From NCBI GenBank assembly GCA_963708425.1, contig OY970206.1:2728001-2792000 (forward strand): a stretch of DNA of 64,000 nucleotides. The letters are read 5' to 3'. Under the pieces are notes generated by a model. That model ran no database searches. It saw only the letters and a program-made list of their open reading frames with translations, and was not told the DNA's origin. The DNA is from JACMNW01 sp963708425. GTDB lineage: Bacteria; Pseudomonadota; Alphaproteobacteria; Rhodobacterales; Rhodobacteraceae. The position numbers and the translations under genes were made by a program. Below, in pieces: positions 62,264-64,000 of the stretch (position 1 is the first letter of the stretch; each line of letters opens with the position of its first letter).

Positions 62264-63544
62264 GTGCTGATCGGGGCGGTGGCAGATGACATCACCGGGG
62301 CGTCGGACCTGTGTCTGATGCTGTCCCGCGCGGGCTTGCGCACGCTTCAGGTCATGGGTGTACCTGACCCCGATATGCCGCTTCCCGATGCGGATGCGGT
62401 GGTGATCGCACTGAAATCACGCACCATCGCAGCAGCGCGGGCTGTTGCAATGTCGTGCGATGCCGCCCGCGCCCTGCTGGCAGCAGGTGCCGAACAGATC
62501 ATCTTCAAATACTGCTCCACATTCGACAGCACGGATGCGGGGAACATCGGCCCGGTGACCGAAGCATTGCTGAACCTGACCGGTGCGAAGGTCACCATTG
62601 CCTGCCCGTCTTATCCTGCAAACGGGCGCACGGTTTACATGGGGCATCTGTTCGTGGGCCGACACTTACTTTCGGACAGCCCGATGAAAGACCACCCTCT
62701 GACACCGATGCGGGACGCCAATCTGGTGCGGGTGCTAGCGCGCCAAACCACAGTCGCGGTCGGGCTAATTGATGCCAATACCATCGCGGCGGGCACGAAA
62801 GCGGTGCGCGCCTCCATCGCAGCGCAGCACGCACATGGCGCCCGTGTCCTTGTGGTTGATACGCTGTGCGACGCGGACCTGATGACGCTGGGGGCCGCCT
62901 GCGCCGACATGCCATTGGTGACGGGTGGGTCAGGAATTGCGCTTGGTCTCGCCGCTAACTTTGCAGAATCCGGCAAGTCTATAGCTCGGCCCGCGAAATC
63001 TCGGATGGCCGTACCGCCCGGGCGTGCGGTTGTGCTTGCCGGATCGTGTTCTGCGGCGACGCTGGCGCAGATCGCAGTGGCCCGCGACGCTGGGTTCCCT
63101 ATGCTGGCCCTGAACGTCGTTGACTTGGCTGCGGGGCGCCAGACTGCAATCGGCATAGCCGATTGGGTGATAGGCCAAACCGGACCGTTGTCGCCGCTCG
63201 TGTATTCCAGCACCGATCCCGACAGCCTTTCGCAGACCCAAGCCACGCTTGGGCGCGAGGTGTCGGGTGCACTCGTGGAACAGGTACTGGCCGATGTGGC
63301 CGTCGCGCTGCGGGCTGCCGGGTTTACCCGGTTCGTCATCGCAGGTGGTGAAACATCGGGTGCTATCGTTACCGCCTTGGGGGTGCAGGTTCTGGAGATC
63401 GGTCCCGAGATCGACCCCGGCGTTCCGTGGACGCGCAGCATCCGCGGCCCACAGGTTGCTTTGGCGTTGAAATCCGGGAACTTTGGCGCACCGGACTTTT
63501 TCATAAAGGCCTGGTCACTACTCGAACCGGAGACCGCAGCATGA
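62264..63544 (+). CDS. otnK: 3-oxo-tetronate kinase OtnK
   Basis: A 426-residue four-carbon acid sugar kinase (DUF1537 family). It phosphorylates 3-oxo-tetronates. N-terminal LIGAVADDITGASDLCLMLSRAGL is the family opening (usual VADDFTGAxD), IFKYCSTFDSTDAGNIGPV, PSYPANGRTVYMGHLFVG, and C-terminal VIAGGETSGAIV (ATP/substrate loop). GTG 62264 is chosen because the family begins MxxGVIADDxTG and GGGGGA lies 10 bases upstream; GTG 62207 is an alternative with 19 more residues. The otnC start overlaps its stop. Confidence 0.92.
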   Translation: MLIGAVADDITGASDLCLMLSRAGLRTLQVMGVPDPDMPLPDADAVVIALKSRTIAAARAVAMSCDAARALLAAGAEQIIFKYCSTFDSTDAGNIGPVTEALLNLTGAKVTIACPSYPANGRTVYMGHLFVGRHLLSDSPMKDHPLTPMRDANLVRVLARQTTVAVGLIDANTIAAGTKAVRASIAAQHAHGARVLVVDTLCDADLMTLGAACADMPLVTGGSGIALGLAANFAESGKSIARPAKSRMAVPPGRAVVLAGSCSAATLAQIAVARDAGFPMLALNVVDLAAGRQTAIGIADWVIGQTGPLSPLVYSSTDPDSLSQTQATLGREVSGALVEQVLADVAVALRAAGFTRFVIAGGETSGAIVTALGVQVLEIGPEIDPGVPWTRSIRGPQVALALKSGNFGAPDFFIKAWSLLEPETAA

Positions 63545-64000
63545 CCGACGAGTCCCACCTTCGCGATCAAATCTGCCGCGTCGGCGCATCGCTGTTCGAC
63601 CGGGGTCTGACGGCGGGTTCGAGCGGCAACATCTCGGCCCGGTTGCCCGACGGTGGCTGGCTGATGACACCGACAAATGTCTCACTTGGCGCGCTTGATC
63701 CCGCGCGCCTTGCGCATTTCGACGCGCAGGGTCGGCATCTGTCGGGTGACGCGCCCACCAAAGAGGCAATGCTGCACTTTGCAATGTATTCCGAACGAAG
63801 CACAGCCGGTGCCGTGGTGCATCTGCATTCCAGCCATGCCACCGCCGTCAGTATCCTGCGCGATGTGGACCCGGGCGATGTGATGCCCGCGCTGACCGCC
63901 TATTACATCATGCGCGTGGGTCGTCTGCCGTTGGTGCCGTACTTTGCCCCGGGCGACCCCGATCTTGCCCATGCCGTCAGGGCGCTGGCCGGTCAGCATC
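63541..64000 (+). CDS. otnC: 3-oxo-tetronate 4-phosphate decarboxylase OtnC (class II aldolase), 3'-partial
   Basis: The first 153 residues of a class II aldolase/adducin-fold enzyme; the gene runs off the window. Segments: GLTAGSSGNISARLPDGGWL, TPTNVSLG, APTKEAMLHFAMYSER with the catalytic Glu, and VVHLHSSHATAV with the Zn ligands HxH. OtnC decarboxylates the phosphorylated product of OtnK to a triose phosphate. ATG 63541 overlaps the otnK stop (ATGA). Confidence 0.93.
   Translation, partial: MTDESHLRDQICRVGASLFDRGLTAGSSGNISARLPDGGWLMTPTNVSLGALDPARLAHFDAQGRHLSGDAPTKEAMLHFAMYSERSTAGAVVHLHSSHATAVSILRDVDPGDVMPALTAYYIMRVGRLPLVPYFAPGDPDLAHAVRALAGQH

Noticed and set aside
39104..64000. Intact second tRNA-Gly copy marking the right end of the element
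   Set aside because: Scanned for the same T-arm/anticodon sequence and found none; the right end may be outside the window or the copy lost.

Overview
The window is high-GC DNA that reads as an alphaproteobacterium, most likely Rhodobacteraceae (Roseobacter or Paracoccus type). The evidence is gene content and order: a Suv3/MgpS-type helicase followed by an S4 protein, FdxA and CarD; aerobic cobamide genes cobS/cobT; a hisB-hisH / hisA-hisF-hisE layout; dimethylargininase; and many LacI-controlled sugar ABC loci. The window opens inside the helicase gene and closes inside a class II aldolase gene, so both are partial. Taxonomy is inferred from family resemblance only, with no database search.

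Region 1 (1-26000) is mostly core genome: helicase, S4 protein, ferredoxin, CarD, CobS/CobT, a KefB/C-type antiporter, two Lrp regulators (one frameshifted), a 1001-residue PilM/GspL-like membrane protein, a SIMPL protein, MetY, a LysE exporter, a small phosphatase, a glycosyltransferase-like protein, DDAH, tRNA-Tyr, an RlmB-like methylase and the histidine genes. The his genes are split into hisBH and hisAFE. A glutaminase gene (glsA) sits 3 bases behind hisH, and an apparent Ada N-terminal fragment overlaps it from the other strand.

Region 2 (26000-39000) is carbohydrate use. A DeoR regulator is followed by a sugar-kinase/SIS-isomerase fusion, with a divergent GatZ/KbaZ gene. After aidB comes a LacI regulator diverging from a complete ribose-type ABC transporter plus a ketose 3-epimerase; the intergenic region holds operator-like sites and a 22-bp tandem repeat.

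Region 3 (39059-54120) looks like a decayed integrative conjugative element. It starts with a 45-nt duplicate of the 3' half of tRNA-Gly(GCC). Next is a tyrosine integrase that has lost its catalytic half and is fused at a short microhomology to a 3'-truncated trbE, followed by trbD, trbC and trbB. Then comes an intact-looking LacI/ABC/dehydrogenase/isomerase/GH63 sugar operon, and finally a second integrase with two in-frame stops and an alpA-like excisionase gene with a one-base frameshift.

Region 4 (54120-64000) is a third LacI-controlled locus. It has a ribose/fructose-type transporter whose binding-protein gene diverges from its ATPase/permease genes, three NAD(P)-dependent dehydrogenase/epimerase genes, and divergent four-carbon-acid-sugar kinase (OtnK) and decarboxylase (OtnC) genes. 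A shared 16-bp near-palindrome (14/16 identical) lies in both divergent promoter regions and ties the transporter and the catabolic genes into one probable regulon.
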